DNA of 64,000 nucleotides. Source: Arthrobacter sp. P2b. Its GTDB lineage: Bacteria > Actinomycetota > Actinomycetes > Actinomycetales > Micrococcaceae. The stretch is taken from assembly GCF_900168295.1 (NCBI RefSeq), contig NZ_FVZL01000012.1:38475-102474 (forward strand), read 5' to 3'. The notes below the pieces were generated by a model. The model had not been told where the DNA came from, searched no databases, and saw only the letters and a program-made list of their open reading frames with translations. Every line of letters begins with the position of its first letter. Position 1 is the first letter of the stretch. Positions 62,576 to 64,000 of this stretch are shown in pieces. A program made the translations under genes and the position numbers.

Positions 62576-63205
62576 ATGACAGCCCTGGCCCCCGAATCTT
62601 TCCATGAGCAGCTCCTGAGCCGCCGCTACGAACCCAATGTTGCCGCCGTCAATGAACTGTGCGATTCCCTGCAGGAGACCCGGCCCGGCACGGTAGTGCC
62701 CTACGTCGACCCCATGCATGACGTGGACGAATGCCGCATTATCAGCCTGTTCTCGAACATCGGAGGGGCCGACGAGTCCGGCTTCATCACCCCGGGAGAC
62801 CAGGACGCCACTACCCGGATGCTCGGCATCCAGTGGAAGCTGGGCCTTCGCCCCGAGTTCGTCATGCCCTGGAACGTGCACCCCTGGCACGTCCCGGGCG
62901 AGGTCAACGGGAAGTTCACCCCGGACCAGATCCAGGCCGGCCTGAAGCCGCTGCTGAAGTTCCTGGCGCTGGTCCCGCGCGCCTCTGTGATCGTGGCCCA
63001 CGGCACCGAAGCCAACCGCCTGGCCAACCTGCTGCTGAAGACCGAGGTGCCGCTGCTCTGGCGCCGCGGCCTGAAGACCTACAAGGTGCGGTCCCTGAGC
63101 GGACGCGCTTTCGCCGGTTCCCCGGCCCGCCAGGAGGAGTACCTCGAGGACATGCGCGTGGCCTACGCCGACGCCATGGCACGCACCGGCCTGCAGAAGG
63201 CATAG
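62576..63205 (+). CDS. Uracil-DNA glycosylase superfamily protein
   Basis: A 209-aa protein. VVPYVDPMHDVDECRIISLFSNIGGADESGFITPGDQDATTRML fits the UDG-fold opening; PWNVHPWHVPGEVNG resembles the N-H-P-containing motif after the uracil pocket; SVIVAHGTEANRLANLLL is the C-terminal H-G-x-E motif. Similar actinobacterial proteins are labelled uracil-DNA glycosylase, but the standard family-1 and family-4 motifs and iron-sulfur cysteines are absent, so activity is uncertain. The ATG at 62576 has AGGAG about 13 nt upstream. Confidence 0.75.
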   Translation: MTALAPESFHEQLLSRRYEPNVAAVNELCDSLQETRPGTVVPYVDPMHDVDECRIISLFSNIGGADESGFITPGDQDATTRMLGIQWKLGLRPEFVMPWNVHPWHVPGEVNGKFTPDQIQAGLKPLLKFLALVPRASVIVAHGTEANRLANLLLKTEVPLLWRRGLKTYKVRSLSGRAFAGSPARQEEYLEDMRVAYADAMARTGLQKA

Positions 63206-63233
63206 CCATCAGACTGAGCCTGACCTTCGGCGA

Positions 63234-63268
63234 TTGAGCCTGTCGAAATCAGGTTTAAGCAGGCTCAA
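63234..63268. repeat. Short inverted repeat after the UDG-like gene
   Basis: TTGAGCCTG (63234-63242) and CAGGCTCAA (63260-63268) are a perfect inverted repeat around TCGAAATCAGGTTTAAG. TTGAGCCTGTCGAAA is a short sequence often seen repeated in intergenic DNA of Micrococcales (from memory). May act as terminator. Confidence 0.5.
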
Positions 63269-63280
63269 CCACCGGGCAGT

Positions 63281-63331
63281 ACGACGGCGGGCGGTCCCTT
63301 TTCGTGTGGAAAGGTGACCGCCCGCCGTCGT
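63281..63331. terminator. Bidirectional terminator between the UDG-like and DUF3151 genes
   Basis: ACGACGGCGGGCGGTC (63281-63296) pairs perfectly with GACCGCCCGCCGTCGT (63316-63331), and is followed by TCTTT on the plus strand. Confidence 0.88.
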
Positions 63332-63340
63332 TCTTTAAAC

Positions 63341-63404
63341 GCAACGCAGGGTCACTTTCGGCCCAATCCGGTGCCTGGAGAGGGCTAAAAGTGACCCCGC
63401 GTTG
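63341..63404. repeat. 64-bp imperfect palindrome upstream of the DUF3151 stop
   Basis: Arms of about 24 bp (63341-63364 and 63382-63404) begin GCAACGCAGGGTCACTTT and end AAAGTGACCCCGCGTTGC, pairing with three mismatches. It ends 7 bp before the stop of the minus-strand DUF3151 gene. Same size and architecture as the palindromes at 15079, 51548 and 52605. Confidence 0.75.
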
Positions 63405-63410
63405 CTTCTG

Positions 63411-63833
63411 CTACTTGCCTTCGATGGCTGCCTTGGCAGTGGGGTCCGAGTCGTTCAGGAACTTCTCGATCCGCTCCGGTTCCTCCGCCTCGCCGATCGC
63501 GGCCGCGGCACGGCCCAGCGAGTACAGCGCACGGAGGAAGCCACGGTTGGGCCCGTGCTCCCAGGGGATGGGCCCCACGCCACGCCAGCCGTTGCGGCGC
63601 AGCGAGTCCAGGCCGCGGTGGTAGCCCACGCGTGAGTAGGCGTAGGAATCGATGGTGCGTCCCTCAGCCCAGGCCTCTTCCGCCAGCACGGCCCACAGCA
63701 GCGAGGAGGTGGGGTGCTTTTCCACGAGGTCCAGGGCTTCCTGGCCTGCTTCCAGCTGCTGGTAGACCTCGGTCTCGGCAGGCAGGAGCGTGGGCTCGGG
63801 GCCCATCAGGTTCTTGCGGAACTCGTCTGACAT
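63411..63833 (-). CDS. DUF3151 family protein
   Basis: A 140-aa actinobacterial protein: LMGPEPTLLPAETEV at the start, HPTSSLLWAVLAEEAW, SYAYSRVGYHRGLDSLRRNGWRGVGPIPWEHGPNRGFLRALYSLGRAAAAIGE. The GYHRGLDxLRxNGW and PNRGFLRAL motifs define DUF3151. Function unknown; helices with TPR-like spacing. It follows fructose-bisphosphate aldolase by 2 bp on the minus strand and is probably co-transcribed with it, an arrangement seen across actinobacteria. Confidence 0.93.
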   Translation of the reverse strand: MSDEFRKNLMGPEPTLLPAETEVYQQLEAGQEALDLVEKHPTSSLLWAVLAEEAWAEGRTIDSYAYSRVGYHRGLDSLRRNGWRGVGPIPWEHGPNRGFLRALYSLGRAAAAIGEAEEPERIEKFLNDSDPTAKAAIEGK

Positions 63834-63835
63834 TC

Positions 63836-64000
63836 CTAGAAGGTCTTTCCGGCCGAGCCGAGCTGCTTGGTGGCTTCCACGACGCGGGCTGCGAGGCCGG
63901 CTTCGGCGGAGGCGCCCCAGACGCGGGGGTCGTAGGTCTTCTTGTTGCCCACTTCGCCGTCCACCTTCAGGACACCGTCGTAGTTGCGGAACATGTGGTC
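63836..64000 (-). CDS. fbaA: Class II fructose-bisphosphate aldolase, 3' end only
   Basis: The last 54 codons of a gene entering from the right edge, ending in TAG at 63836-63838. MFRNYDGVLKVDGEVGNKK, YDPRVWGASAEAGLAARVVEA and QLGSAGKTF match the C-terminus of bacterial class II aldolase (glycolysis/gluconeogenesis, fructose-1,6-bisphosphate to triose phosphates), including the KxYDPR motif. The zinc and active-site residues lie outside the window. The stop is 2 bp from the DUF3151 start. Confidence 0.93.
   Translation of the reverse strand, partial: DHMFRNYDGVLKVDGEVGNKKTYDPRVWGASAEAGLAARVVEATKQLGSAGKTF

Overview
The window is a high-GC actinobacterial chromosome segment, most like Arthrobacter/Pseudarthrobacter (Micrococcales). 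Supporting signs are the glyoxylate-shunt block with a RamB-type regulator, a LysC with a corynebacterial-style internal start, the purS-purQ-purL order, the 4.5S RNA-dnaX-recR order, DUF3151 next to a class II fructose-bisphosphate aldolase, and many GTG/TTG starts with 4-base stop/start overlaps. Both ends cut a gene: a queuosine-precursor transporter at the left and the aldolase at the right. I see no prophage, insertion sequence, CRISPR array or rRNA.

Layout. 1-5.0 kb: a partial YhhQ-type transporter and a divergent TetR regulator with paired palindromic operators, a TIGR01777 epimerase coupled to a small membrane protein, a pyridoxine-kinase-like enzyme and a lipoprotein serpin. 5.2-15.0 kb: an organic-acid block, with an MHS-type carboxylate/H+ symporter divergent from a response regulator/histidine kinase/TAXI binding-protein operon, then ramB divergent from aceA-aceB (isocitrate lyase, malate synthase). 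15.2-24 kb: a CynX/NimT-like MFS protein with a possible leader peptide, a D-2-hydroxyacid dehydrogenase, a GNAT protein, a glycosyltransferase/glycogen-debranching-like operon, a DsbA-family oxidoreductase, a TetR regulator and a LytR_C membrane protein. 24-31 kb: a HAD phosphatase, a Stealth-type sugar-phosphate transferase, a phosphodiesterase, an M23 peptidase overlapping a glutathione peroxidase, a DUF2236 oxygenase-like protein and tRNA-Ser(GGA).

31.6-41.2 kb: core functions (SRP RNA, dnaX, recR), an ABC-2 transporter and lysC. 41.2-47.9 kb: two small paralogous proteins, an OhrR-like regulator, and an operon with two SSI-like (subtilisin-inhibitor-fold) proteins flanking a poorly understood enzyme family, convergent with a large secreted subtilisin-like protease. 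48.2-51.5 kb: purSQL. 51.5-57.4 kb: a DUF559/AbiEi-like putative nuclease bracketed by two near-identical 60-bp imperfect palindromes, a tightly overlapping four-gene operon (YjbR, DUF1990, ABM, DUF503), a 2OG-Fe(II) dioxygenase, a CoA-binding protein, and an ECF sigma factor coupled to a non-canonical membrane partner. 57.5-64 kb: a DUF1508 protein, purA, a secreted M14 carboxypeptidase-like protein, a SAM riboswitch controlling a MetE-like methionine synthase, a uracil-DNA-glycosylase-like protein, DUF3151 and the aldolase end.

The most unusual items are the nuclease-like gene bracketed by matching palindromes (51.5-52.7 kb) together with two other 63-64 bp palindromes of the same architecture, the orphan TAXI binding protein locked into a two-component operon, and the two SSI-like domain proteins facing a subtilase. 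Assignments rest on reading motifs and context; no database search was run.
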